Shown here piece by piece: positions 1 through 9,742 of a DNA stretch of 64,000 nt. Position numbers and translations under genes: made by a program. Every line of letters begins with the position of its first letter. The stretch's first letter is position 1. Below the pieces are notes generated by a model. It was not told the origin of the DNA. It searched no databases and was given only the letters and a program-made list of their open reading frames with translations. Origin of the DNA: an uncultured Pelagibacteraceae bacterium (GTDB taxonomy: Bacteria; Pseudomonadota; Alphaproteobacteria; Pelagibacterales; Pelagibacteraceae); assembly GCA_902569245.1 (NCBI GenBank), contig CACFTO010000004.1:1-64000 (forward strand), written 5' to 3'.

Positions 1-2
1 AA

Positions 3-1040
3 GGAAGTCCAAAATTACCATTTATCATTAATTTACAAAACTATTTAGCCAGCTCAAATATTAAATCAGATTTATTTTTTGATATATCTCCAAATCCTCG
101 AGAGGATGAAATTTCAAATGGAGTAATAAAATTTAAAGATGGCAATCACGACTCAATAATTGCAATCGGTGGAGGTAGTGCAATGGATGGTGGTAAATTA
201 ATATGTCTTACAGCAAACAATGACGTACCACTTAGAGATTTTGAGTTTGAATTAACTCCTCCTATAATTAGTAAAGATAATCCTTTTCCAAAAATCATAA
301 CCATTCCTACTACCGCAGGCACTGGTGCTGAAACAGAAATTTCAGCTATGGTTACTTATTTAAAAGAAGGTATGAAATTTTGTATGTGGCATCCAGATGT
401 TAGACCTTCTTTAGCATTGTTAGATCCAGAACTAACTATTGGATTGCCATCAAATTTAACGGCATGGACTGGTGCAGATGCTTTAATCCATGGCATAGAA
501 GGTTATTGTGTTCCTGGTTTTAATCCAATGTGTGATGGTGCTGCTTTAGAAGGTTTATCTTTAATATCAAAATCTTTAGTCACAGCTGTAGAAGATCCCA
601 GCAATATAGTTGCAAGAGGTGGAATGCATGTCGGATCTTGTTTAGCAGGAATTTCTTTTTTAAAAGGTTTAGGATTAGTACATGCTATAGCTCATATGGT
701 TGGAGCTGAATATAATACTCATCACGGGCTAACCAATGCAATAATATTGCCTGTAGTTTTAAAATATAATCTTCCAGGCATGGAAGAAAAAGTTAAAAGA
801 ATGTCAGAGGCTATGCAATTTAAAGATCATTCTGTAGATGCATTTATATCAAACATTGAAAACATTCTTGATAGAATTAAAATTCCAAAAAGTTTGAGCG
901 AAATTGGAGTCCCCGAGGATTGTGTTGATAGAATTGCTGAAAAATCAATGAAAGATCAAGCCTATGGACAAAATCCTAGAAAAGCAACTTTAGAAGAAAT
1001 AAAGGAAATTACTCTAGTATCCATTAAAAAAGCTAGGTAA
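3..1040 (+). CDS. Iron-containing alcohol dehydrogenase, 5' truncated by window edge
   Basis: Frame is open from base 3 to the stop at 1040; GGGSAMDGGK NAD-binding motif, TTAGTGAE, and GADALIHGIEGY / HAIAHMVGAEYNTHHG metal-ligand region typical of Fe-ADH. Confidence 0.9.
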   Translation, partial: GSPKLPFIINLQNYLASSNIKSDLFFDISPNPREDEISNGVIKFKDGNHDSIIAIGGGSAMDGGKLICLTANNDVPLRDFEFELTPPIISKDNPFPKIITIPTTAGTGAETEISAMVTYLKEGMKFCMWHPDVRPSLALLDPELTIGLPSNLTAWTGADALIHGIEGYCVPGFNPMCDGAALEGLSLISKSLVTAVEDPSNIVARGGMHVGSCLAGISFLKGLGLVHAIAHMVGAEYNTHHGLTNAIILPVVLKYNLPGMEEKVKRMSEAMQFKDHSVDAFISNIENILDRIKIPKSLSEIGVPEDCVDRIAEKSMKDQAYGQNPRKATLEEIKEITLVSIKKAR

Positions 1041-1052
1041 TAGTAAATTCTC

Positions 1053-2483
1053 ATGCTTGAAAATAAATCGGTTAAAGAAATTATTTCTTTAATCAAAACA
1101 AAAGAAGCCTCCATAAAAGAAGTTGTCATTTTTTATTTAGAAAGAATAAAAAAATATAACCCATCTTTAAATGCTATAGTCTCAATTAAAGAAGAAGAGC
1201 AAATTATAAATGAAGCTAAGCACAAAGATGAAAAATTTGATGAAAGTAACCCGTTGTTTGGTCTACCTTTGGCATCAAAAGATTTATTAGATGTAGTTGG
1301 TTTTCCAACTACTTGTGGCTTTCCTGGATATAAAGATTACTTCCCAAAAAAAAATTCTATAATTGTTGATCGTCAAATAGATGCTGGTGGAATAATGATA
1401 GGAAAAACAAATACTGCAGAACTAGGTGTAGGTGCGCATACAGCAAACAGACTATTTGGAATAACACCTAATGTATATGGTAATACTCAATCATCAGGAG
1501 GATCAAGTGGTGGAGCCGGTGTAGCTGTTGCGGCTGAGTTACTACCCTTTGCAGATGGAACAGATATGATGGGTTCTTGCAGAACACCTGCAGCCTATGC
1601 AAATGTTTATGGTTTTAGACCAACACCAGGACTTCTGCCTGACTATCGGACAAATGATAAGAAAAAGAATCTCCCAATTATCTCAACGCCCGGATGTCTT
1701 GCAAGAACACCAGATGATATGGCAATTCTTTTAGATGTAATAGCTGGAGAACATAAAGAAGATCCAATTTCTTTTAGTTTAACAAATTCATTTAAAGATA
1801 CTAATATAAGTGATCAAGAATTTTCTAAAATAAAGATAGGGTGGTTATCTGACATGAATGGTAATTATCAATATGATCCTGATTTAGTTGAAATGTGTAA
1901 TAAACAATTAAACAGTCTTGAAAAAAATAAAGTTGTAATTGAACACTTAAAACCAAATGTAGATGCTCATAAGTTATGGAATTGCTGGGGAACATTAAGA
2001 GCTAAAAGTATTTATGAGGATATTAATGAGGAAATTATTGCAATGAATATTAAAGATGTTAATCAAATGACCCCACAGGCTTTATGGGAATACAATAAGG
2101 GCATTAAGCTAACAGAAGACGATGTAAAATTAGCTCTAAATTCAAGAATTGAACTATCAAATGATGTAAATAGTTTATTCGGTAGCTTTGATTTTTTAGC
2201 TCTACCATCTCAACAATCATTCCCTTTTGATAAAAATTTAAGACACCCTGAAAAAATTAATGATCAAATAATGGATACTTACCATAGATGGATCGAAATC
2301 CATATATTTGCTAGTCTTTTTTACTTACCATCGATTTCATTACCTATTGGGTTTAACAAAGATGGATTTCCAATTGGCATACAAATTATTGCAAAAACAA
2401 AAGAAGATTTAAAAGTGATGTCTTTTGCAAAAAAATATGAGGAAATTTTTAATTTTTCAAATCATAAACCAAATCTAAATTAA
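1053..2483 (+). CDS. Amidase signature family hydrolase
   Basis: GSSGGAGVAVAAELLPFADGTDMMGSCRTPAAYANVYGFRPTPG; Ser-cisSer-Lys elements (SKD, SSGGSSGG). Confidence 0.9.
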   Translation: MLENKSVKEIISLIKTKEASIKEVVIFYLERIKKYNPSLNAIVSIKEEEQIINEAKHKDEKFDESNPLFGLPLASKDLLDVVGFPTTCGFPGYKDYFPKKNSIIVDRQIDAGGIMIGKTNTAELGVGAHTANRLFGITPNVYGNTQSSGGSSGGAGVAVAAELLPFADGTDMMGSCRTPAAYANVYGFRPTPGLLPDYRTNDKKKNLPIISTPGCLARTPDDMAILLDVIAGEHKEDPISFSLTNSFKDTNISDQEFSKIKIGWLSDMNGNYQYDPDLVEMCNKQLNSLEKNKVVIEHLKPNVDAHKLWNCWGTLRAKSIYEDINEEIIAMNIKDVNQMTPQALWEYNKGIKLTEDDVKLALNSRIELSNDVNSLFGSFDFLALPSQQSFPFDKNLRHPEKINDQIMDTYHRWIEIHIFASLFYLPSISLPIGFNKDGFPIGIQIIAKTKEDLKVMSFAKKYEEIFNFSNHKPNLN

Positions 2484-3376
2484 TGGTCAGACATAAACAT
2501 CACTTTAAAATAGCTTTTGCATTAGCAATAGCTGCTGGATCATGGGGGGTTTATTGGCTTCCTCAAAGAATTTTAGAGGATGGTGGTCTTACTGGAGGTT
2601 GGGGAACTATTTCTCAAATGATGATTGGTATTATATTGCTTACACCTTTCTCTCTATGGAGAAAATTTAAAGGCCGAACATCAGGATTAGAAATTCCCTT
2701 TGTTGGTTTTTTAACTGGTAGTGGTTTTATATGTTACGCTTTAAGTTTTTTATTAACAGATGTTGTTCGAGCATTGATCATGTTTTATATGATACCTATC
2801 TGGACAACAATATTTGAAATATATTTTTTAAAGAAAAGGCCTGGTTTAGAGAGAGTTTTAACGCTAAGTTTAGCGCTTGGAGGTTTGTGGGTTGTTTTCA
2901 GTCAATCTAATATTATACCATTACCACAAAATGCAGGAGATTTGTTGGCGTTGGTCGGAGGTGTACTTTTTGGAGCTGGCCTAGTACGTTTAGAAATTAC
3001 AAAAACAGATGGTGTTTTTCCAGTAATATTTTCATTTTTTGTTTATGGAACAATATTTAATATATTTGCTGGCTTTATTTTAAAAGATTATCTAGGACCC
3101 ATGCCACCTATTGAAGCTTTTACATCAATGTTTACTTTTTTAGCTCTTATTTCAGTATTTTATTTTATTCCAACAGGGGTAGTTATCATGTGGTCACCCT
3201 CAGTTTTAGGAGCAGGTCTTTGTGCTATATTATATTTAAGCGAAGTAGTTGTTGGAGTTATTTCTGCTGGTATTTTAACAGACGAAACATTTGGTTGGCG
3301 AGAAGTTGTTGGAAGTACAATGATTGTATTAGGAGGAGTATTAGCCGTAGTGCTTGCACCAAAAGATCAAAAATAA
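2483..3376 (+). CDS. EamA/DMT-family transporter
   Basis: About 10 hydrophobic segments, DMT-like repeat organisation; TAATG overlap with upstream amidase. Confidence 0.8.
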   Translation: MVRHKHHFKIAFALAIAAGSWGVYWLPQRILEDGGLTGGWGTISQMMIGIILLTPFSLWRKFKGRTSGLEIPFVGFLTGSGFICYALSFLLTDVVRALIMFYMIPIWTTIFEIYFLKKRPGLERVLTLSLALGGLWVVFSQSNIIPLPQNAGDLLALVGGVLFGAGLVRLEITKTDGVFPVIFSFFVYGTIFNIFAGFILKDYLGPMPPIEAFTSMFTFLALISVFYFIPTGVVIMWSPSVLGAGLCAILYLSEVVVGVISAGILTDETFGWREVVGSTMIVLGGVLAVVLAPKDQK

Positions 3377-4366
3377 ATGCTTTTTAAAGAAAAGTTAAAA
3401 TCAAATTCAAAAATATTCTTAGATGGTGGAAACGGTTCTGAAATTGCAAAATTGGGAGGTGAAATGTCTCCTGCTTTTTCTGCCTTAGCCTCAATATTAT
3501 CTCCAGAAATAGTAATTAAGGTTCATGAAAAGTTTATTGATGCTGGTTGTGATCTAATTACTGCAAATACTTTTAGTTCTACCAGACATAATCTTGAAAG
3601 TATAAATCGTGGAGATGAAGTTAAAGAATTTATCATTCAATCATTAAAATTATCCAGACAAGCAATTCAAAATAAAGGTAAAGAAAGTAAAATTGGAATT
3701 GCTGGAAGTTTATCAAATTTTTTTTCACTGAAGGAAAATGAATTTGTACCAAATCCTAAGTTCATACCTTCTTTTAAACAGGAGGAACAAAATTATAAAG
3801 AAGCTGCAAAAATTCTGAAAGAGGAAGGGGTAGATATTTTAATTTTAGAAATGTTACTTGATATTGATCATTCAAAAATTCTATTGAATGCTGCCTTAGA
3901 AACTGACTTACCAGTTTGGGTTGGATTAAGTTCTTGTATAAGTAAATTTGATAATAGTGTAATTGGCAGAAATTTTAGCGCGGAAAAAGAAACTTCATTA
4001 ATTTATGATAATACCAAATATAAAGAGCAACCAAAATTTATTCCTGATGATAAAATTGTACTATTAAATGACATTGTAAAATCCCTTACAAATATGGGAG
4101 GAGATGTTTATGGCATCATGCATACCTGGTTTGTAGATGCTTTTGAAGGATTGAATATAATTAAAAATAATTGGAATGGTCCGATGATGTTTTACCCTGA
4201 GATACATAAATTTGATACAAAGTCCCATAAAGCTATTGTAACTTCTACAGAGGAAGAATTTGCTAATGAATGTGAAAAGTTAATTGACAACCAGATCCAA
4301 ATTATTGGCGGATGCTGTGGAGTTACAGACAAACATCTAAAAAAACTAATTGAGACCTATTCTTAA
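3377..4366 (+). CDS. Homocysteine S-methyltransferase family protein (paralog 1)
   Basis: LDGGNGSEI N-terminus, ADLITANTFSS-like segment, LSSC and IIGGCCGV Zn-binding cysteines. Confidence 0.85.
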   Translation: MLFKEKLKSNSKIFLDGGNGSEIAKLGGEMSPAFSALASILSPEIVIKVHEKFIDAGCDLITANTFSSTRHNLESINRGDEVKEFIIQSLKLSRQAIQNKGKESKIGIAGSLSNFFSLKENEFVPNPKFIPSFKQEEQNYKEAAKILKEEGVDILILEMLLDIDHSKILLNAALETDLPVWVGLSSCISKFDNSVIGRNFSAEKETSLIYDNTKYKEQPKFIPDDKIVLLNDIVKSLTNMGGDVYGIMHTWFVDAFEGLNIIKNNWNGPMMFYPEIHKFDTKSHKAIVTSTEEEFANECEKLIDNQIQIIGGCCGVTDKHLKKLIETYS

Positions 4367-4367
4367 T

Positions 4368-5531
4368 TTAATATTTTTTATTAACTAAATCTATCAGCAT
4401 GTTTATCATATCAGTTTTATAGCTTTTTTTTGTTGCTGATTTCGTTTCTAGAACAGAAAAAAAAGCGGCTACATTCCCAGTTTTAAAATTAGTTGCAAGA
4501 AACTGACCACCATACCCTGAGTGCCCAATCATATTGCCTGAAACCATTGTAGAATTTGAATAATATAAATATTTGTCTTTTGATAAATTCATATATTTGG
4601 GACCTACATTAACAATTGTTTTGTTTAAAAATGATGAAGATCCAACTTTTCTATTATCAACACCCATTCCTTTTCTTGCGAAAAGTAAACCCATTCGTAA
4701 AAAGTCTCTTGTAATTAAGCAACCACCTCCAGACATCCAAGGCATACCATACCTATCTGATGCAATATATAACCCATCTTCAAATCCTGCAGCCTCAACT
4801 GCAGATAAAACCCAATCTCTTAAAGTTCTACCACTAACTTTTTCAATTATAAGTCCTACTACATCAGTATTTGCAGATTTATAAAAAGCATATTCAGAAT
4901 TATTAATTAAACTTTTATTTTTAGATTTTTTAATTGTATTTAAATATTCTTCCTGGCTAAGATGATTTTTAAGATTTTTGGGCAGCCTCCATCCTCCAAC
5001 AGGTTCATGCATAAAGGAAGATGAGTATGCCTTAGTATAATCTTCAGTATAAGAATTTATAACATTCATGTTTAAGACATCTTGGATCTTTGCATTTGCA
5101 TATCCGCTTCCAATTTTTGGCAAATAGTGAGAAACTTTTTTATTAAGATCTATTAAATTTTTCGTAACCAATTCTCCAATAAATAAATTAACGAACATTT
5201 TTGTAATGGACATAATTGTTTGAGGCTGATTTTTTTTAAAATCTTTGGCATATTTTTCAAATAATATATTTTGACGGTTACCAACAATTAATGAACAAAA
5301 AGATTTATTTTTAGTCATCTTCTTTACTAAAGGAAACTTAGCGATAGTTTTATTTGGTTTAGAGTTTAATTTTAATATTAAATCAGATCTTAAAAAAATA
5401 CTGTATCTATTGATTTTATGTAAATTTCTATAACCAAACCTTCTTGTTTTAGGAAGGTTCCATGAAGCTTTATTATCTTTAAGTGTGGTTAATTCTGGAT
5501 TTCTAACAGAGACTAATTTTTTTTTCTTCAA
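4368..5531 (-). CDS. Serine beta-lactamase-like hydrolase
   Basis: SITK (SxxK) motif, YKSAN, HSGYGGQ; no obvious N-terminal signal peptide. Confidence 0.75.
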   Translation of the reverse strand: MKKKKLVSVRNPELTTLKDNKASWNLPKTRRFGYRNLHKINRYSIFLRSDLILKLNSKPNKTIAKFPLVKKMTKNKSFCSLIVGNRQNILFEKYAKDFKKNQPQTIMSITKMFVNLFIGELVTKNLIDLNKKVSHYLPKIGSGYANAKIQDVLNMNVINSYTEDYTKAYSSSFMHEPVGGWRLPKNLKNHLSQEEYLNTIKKSKNKSLINNSEYAFYKSANTDVVGLIIEKVSGRTLRDWVLSAVEAAGFEDGLYIASDRYGMPWMSGGGCLITRDFLRMGLLFARKGMGVDNRKVGSSSFLNKTIVNVGPKYMNLSKDKYLYYSNSTMVSGNMIGHSGYGGQFLATNFKTGNVAAFFSVLETKSATKKSYKTDMINMLIDLVNKKY

Positions 5532-5980
5532 TATTTTAATGATTTTTTTTGTTCGTATTTTTGGTGATAAGCTTCTGCTTTACAGTAATTTTTTTCTTTT
5601 GATACCTTAGTTGAAACTTTTCCATCTAATTTACTGTTAACTTCGTTTAAAACTTTTTCTGCAATCTGTTTTTCTTCATCTGTGTTATAAAATATTTCTG
5701 AACGGTATTGAATTCCCACATATGTACCCTGTCGGTTTACTTGAGTTGAGTCGTGTAATTCAAAAAATAAATTGACCATGTCCTCGTATGACTTTTCTTT
5801 TTCATCATACTCAACTTTGACAACTTCTATATGTCCTGTATCTCCACCACAAACTGCCTTGTATGTAACATTTGGCTCATCTCCACCACAGTAACCGCAT
5901 TCTGTAGATATTATACCTTTGATGCCCTCATACTTTTTTTCGTCCCAAAAACAGCCAATACCGCCAATAAATGTTTTCAT
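5528..5980 (-). CDS. msrA: Peptide-methionine (S)-S-oxide reductase
   Basis: MKTFIGGIGCFWDE matches the GCFW active-site motif; GHIEVVKVEYD, QGTYVGIQYRS. The tracked ORF starts at 6052, but the start at 5980 gives the canonical N-terminus and does not overlap the upstream gene. Confidence 0.9.
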   Translation of the reverse strand: MKTFIGGIGCFWDEKKYEGIKGIISTECGYCGGDEPNVTYKAVCGGDTGHIEVVKVEYDEKEKSYEDMVNLFFELHDSTQVNRQGTYVGIQYRSEIFYNTDEEKQIAEKVLNEVNSKLDGKVSTKVSKEKNYCKAEAYHQKYEQKKSLKY

Positions 5981-5997
5981 TATTTTTAAAATATACT

Positions 5998-6912
5998 TTA
6001 GTTTTTTAAAATTGAAATTGCTTTTATTTCGTCTACTCCGATCCCACAACACCCACCAATAATCTGAGCTCCATTTTTAATCCATGACTTAACTTCATTT
6101 AAATATCCAGCTGGCGTCATGTCATCTACAAATCTCCAGTGTGGTTTTTCATAATAACCTTTATTTGGATATGCTCCTAATATTCCATCATAATTTTTCT
6201 TTGCAGTTTCAATTGCTTTTCCTGTAATATTTATATCTGAATGAGCAACCAATATTGGCCCATTGTGTAATTTTTTAAAATTATTTATGGATGTCTCAAA
6301 GTTTTCATAGACATGTGTATCAGAGTCAATTGTATCATTATATCCAAGCATTATATTTTTTTGATCATCCATTACGCATGATACAGATAACCAAACAGGT
6401 ATATTTACTTTTGTAGAACAATTTAGCATTGTTTCAACTATGTCAGCTTGTGAAGACATAGCTTCTAAAATAATTAAGTCTACTCCAGCGTCAGATAAAA
6501 TTTTTAGTTGTTCATGAAAACCAGGTATCATTGCTTTGATACCAAGTTTATAAAAGTTTCCAAAAGTTGATACACTTCCAGCTAATGTAGTATCTTTATT
6601 TGTATTTTCTATTGCTTCTCTTGCAACCTTAACACTTTTTTGATTGAATTTTTCTATAGAGTCTTCATAACCATATTGTCTCATTGATATTGGAGTAGTA
6701 CTATATGTATTAGTTGTAATTACATCGGCTCCAGCATTTATATAATCCTCATGCACTTTTCTAACTAATTCAGGATGATCAACAGAACACTTCCCACACC
6801 ACATATGCTTATCCATCTCAGCACCATTTTTTTCTAGTTCTGCGCCCATACCACCATCTAAAATAATGACTTTATTGTTTTCTAATTTTGTCTTGATTGC
6901 GTCGTATGACAT
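5998..6912 (-). CDS. Homocysteine S-methyltransferase family protein (paralog 2)
   Basis: ILDGGMGAELEK, ADVITTNTYSTT, WLSVSC, IIGGCCGI. Confidence 0.87.
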   Translation of the reverse strand: MSYDAIKTKLENNKVIILDGGMGAELEKNGAEMDKHMWCGKCSVDHPELVRKVHEDYINAGADVITTNTYSTTPISMRQYGYEDSIEKFNQKSVKVAREAIENTNKDTTLAGSVSTFGNFYKLGIKAMIPGFHEQLKILSDAGVDLIILEAMSSQADIVETMLNCSTKVNIPVWLSVSCVMDDQKNIMLGYNDTIDSDTHVYENFETSINNFKKLHNGPILVAHSDINITGKAIETAKKNYDGILGAYPNKGYYEKPHWRFVDDMTPAGYLNEVKSWIKNGAQIIGGCCGIGVDEIKAISILKN

Positions 6913-6917
6913 AAATT

Positions 6918-7304
6918 TTATTCTTTACTATTTGTAAATGCGCAAATTTTATTTCCATCTAAATCACGAAGATAAGAATAATAAACTCCTGAGCCTTCTG
7001 GTCTTTCACCACCAGATCCCTCACTAGTTCCACCAGCTTTTAAACCTACCTCATGAAATTTATCCACGTGAGATCTTGATGAAGTTAAAAATGTGATTTG
7101 TGTTCCATTTCCAAAGGTAGCATCTTTTTTATTGAAAGGTTTAGTGACGTAAAACTCAATATCTTTGGTACCTTTTGCTCCATATGCAGCATAATCATCT
7201 TCTATTGTCTCGTTTCTATCTAAACCAATTACTTCTAAAACTTTGTCATAAAATGTAATAGCATCATTTAAATTATTAGTACCTACCATCACATAACCAA
7301 TCAT
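6918..7304 (-). CDS. VOC/glyoxalase-family protein
   Basis: MIGYVMVGTNNLNDAITFYDKVLEVIG start and YYSYLRDLDGNKICAF end typical of the VOC fold. Confidence 0.8.
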   Translation of the reverse strand: MIGYVMVGTNNLNDAITFYDKVLEVIGLDRNETIEDDYAAYGAKGTKDIEFYVTKPFNKKDATFGNGTQITFLTSSRSHVDKFHEVGLKAGGTSEGSGGERPEGSGVYYSYLRDLDGNKICAFTNSKE

Positions 7305-7348
7305 ATAAACCCCTATTAACTAATTCTGATTATAATTTATTTAAGCTA

Positions 7349-8779
7349 TTAATTCCAACCGGTAATTGCTTTAACTTCTAAAAATTCAGTGAAACCCCAG
7401 ACACCACCTTCACGACCATTACCAGATTGTTTATAACCACCAAAAGGCATGCCAGTATCAGTGGCTTGACCATTTATATAAACTGTTCCAGCTCTAACTT
7501 TTCTAGCAACTCTTTTAGCTTTTTCTTTATCTTCAGTTTGTAAGTAATTACCAAGTCCATAAGATGTATCATTTGTAATTGCTATTGCTTCTTCCTCAGT
7601 TTCAAATGGTATAATTGAAAGTACAGGTCCAAAAATTTCAGTTCTTGCAATTTTCATGTCATTATTTACATCTGAAAAAATTGTTGGTTTAACAAAATAA
7701 CCTTTATTAAGTCCATTTGGCAAATCTGGTCCACCCGCAGCTAACGTTGCGCCTTCTTTAATCCCTTCATTAATAAGATTAACAACTTTATCGTATTGTA
7801 CTTTTGAAACTACAGGTCCAATATGATCTCCTTTTTTAGATGCAAGATCTACTTTAATTTTGTTTGCCTCATCAACAGCTTCTTTAACAGCTCTTTCATA
7901 AATTGGTTTTTCAACCAACATTCTTGTTGGAGCATCACATGATTGTCCAGAGTTACTCATTATATTTCTTACACCATCTCTAACAGCATTAGGATATGAA
8001 TCTGCAAAAACTATATTTCCACCTTTACCACCCAATTCAAGAGTTACTTTTTTTATAGTATCAGCTGCATTTTTCTGAATTAGTTTTCCAGCTCTTGTTG
8101 ATCCTGTGAAAGAAACCATATCAATGTCAGCATGACCAGAAATATGATTTCCAACAACTTCTCCATTTCCATTTACTAAATTAAAAACTCCAGCAGGAAA
8201 GCCAGCTTCGTCAATCATTTCTGCAAACAATACTGCTGATACTGGAGCAATTTCAGATGGTTTTAAAATCATTGTACATCCAGCAGCTAAAGCAGGAATA
8301 ACCTTTAATACGATTTGGTTCATAGGAAAATTCCAAGGCGTTATTAATCCACAAACCCCAATTGGTTCATATCTAATATGATTATTAGATTTAGGATCAA
8401 ATTGATGTTCAAAATTAAAATTTTTTAAAATTTCAATGTTATTTCTACAAATATCTGCACCCATTTTAGTGTGAGTTTCGGAAGCAAAATCTAGTGGAGC
8501 ACCCATTTCTTTAGATTGAGCCTCAACCATTTCATCCCATCTTCTATTATAAATTTCATCAAACTTTTCAAGTAAAGCTAACCTTTCTTCCTTTGTAGTT
8601 TCCCTCCAAGTGTCAAATGCGATCTTGGCGGCATTTATTGCTTTATCTGCATCTTCAGCAGAGCCCAAAGATATTATTGCAAAAGCTTCCTCAGTTGAGG
8701 GATTAATTACTTCAAAGTCATTTGGTTTAGCTGGAGAAACCCACTTTCCATTTATATAAAAATTTTTCTTTTCAATCAT
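7349..8779 (-). CDS. Aldehyde dehydrogenase family protein
   Basis: ITPWNFPMNQ, VSFTGSTRAG, LELGGKGG, NSGQSCDAPTR catalytic Cys, EIFGPVLS. Confidence 0.93.
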   Translation of the reverse strand: MIEKKNFYINGKWVSPAKPNDFEVINPSTEEAFAIISLGSAEDADKAINAAKIAFDTWRETTKEERLALLEKFDEIYNRRWDEMVEAQSKEMGAPLDFASETHTKMGADICRNNIEILKNFNFEHQFDPKSNNHIRYEPIGVCGLITPWNFPMNQIVLKVIPALAAGCTMILKPSEIAPVSAVLFAEMIDEAGFPAGVFNLVNGNGEVVGNHISGHADIDMVSFTGSTRAGKLIQKNAADTIKKVTLELGGKGGNIVFADSYPNAVRDGVRNIMSNSGQSCDAPTRMLVEKPIYERAVKEAVDEANKIKVDLASKKGDHIGPVVSKVQYDKVVNLINEGIKEGATLAAGGPDLPNGLNKGYFVKPTIFSDVNNDMKIARTEIFGPVLSIIPFETEEEAIAITNDTSYGLGNYLQTEDKEKAKRVARKVRAGTVYINGQATDTGMPFGGYKQSGNGREGGVWGFTEFLEVKAITGWN

Positions 8780-8800
8780 GATTTTATTGTAGCATAAAAT

Positions 8801-9742
8801 TTAAATTTCATAACCTTTTTCTTCAGGCTCATTGTCAATTAACTCCTCAGGAAAACCTTCAGCCCTAAAATTAATTTTATTTAAGTCTTCCATTCTTTTT
8901 ACTATCATCGAGGACCAAGCTCTTGATCCATATTTTTTTTGACCATCCTTAAATATGTCAACAATTTTTGGAGAAATTTCTAAAGGTACATTCAATTTTT
9001 TTGCTAGTTCATCAAACAGACCTGTATCCTTTAAAACAAGATCCATAGTAAAGTTAATATTGTAAGAACCATTTAATATAACTTGGCTTTCTGTTTCATG
9101 TACGAATGAATTACCTGAGGATACGGCGATTCCCTTGTAAGTTTTTGCAAGATCTAGGTTTGATTTTTTTGCAATTGTCCATGCTTCACCAAGTGCAACT
9201 AAGTGTGCAGACGCTAAATAATTTGTAATTACTTTAAGTACAGAAGCAGTACCTAATACTCCTGTATGTAATATTTTTCGTCCCATTACCGATAAAGCAG
9301 GTAATATTTTCTCAAATGTCTCCCTTTCTCCACCAACAAATATTGCTATATTTCCAGATGCTGCTCTATGACAGCCACCGCTTACTGGACCATCTAGTGG
9401 TATAGCTTTTTTTTCAATAACTTTCTGTCCAATTCTTTTAACTTCTGCCTCATCTGTAGTGCTCATTTCTAACCAAATTTTATTTTCAGAAAGACCTTCC
9501 AATATTCCATCTTCTCCTTCCATAACTTCTGCACAAATTTCAGGAGAAGGAAGACAAGTTATTATTAAATCAACTTCCTCAGCCAGTTCTTTAGCAGAGT
9601 TCGCAATTTTAGCCCCAGAGTCTTTAAATTGTTTTGTTAAATTTTTATCTAAATCTCTAACTGTTAAATTAAATTTATTTCTCAATAAACTCCCAGCTAG
9701 TTTTCCTCCAACATTTCCCAAGCCAATAAATCCTATATTCAT
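8801..9742 (-). CDS. NAD(P)-dependent beta-hydroxyacid dehydrogenase (3-hydroxyisobutyrate dehydrogenase family)
   Basis: MNIGFIGLGNVGGKLAGSLLR Rossmann motif, PLDGPVSGGCHRAASG. Confidence 0.88.
   Translation of the reverse strand: MNIGFIGLGNVGGKLAGSLLRNKFNLTVRDLDKNLTKQFKDSGAKIANSAKELAEEVDLIITCLPSPEICAEVMEGEDGILEGLSENKIWLEMSTTDEAEVKRIGQKVIEKKAIPLDGPVSGGCHRAASGNIAIFVGGERETFEKILPALSVMGRKILHTGVLGTASVLKVITNYLASAHLVALGEAWTIAKKSNLDLAKTYKGIAVSSGNSFVHETESQVILNGSYNINFTMDLVLKDTGLFDELAKKLNVPLEISPKIVDIFKDGQKKYGSRAWSSMIVKRMEDLNKINFRAEGFPEELIDNEPEEKGYEI

Noticed and set aside
3190-3387. 65-aa ORF overlapping the DMT transporter 3' end
   Set aside because: Alternative frame of a supported CDS, Cys/Trp/Ser-rich shadow translation.
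4573-4884. 103-aa plus-strand ORF inside the beta-lactamase-like gene
   Set aside because: Antisense to a well-supported CDS; no recognisable domain and composition mirrors the coding strand.
5981-6052. N-terminal extension of MsrA in the ORF track (MLWDRSRRNKSNFNFKKLKYILKI)
   Set aside because: Overlaps the upstream methyltransferase gene and precedes the canonical MKTFIGGIGCFW start; likely not translated.
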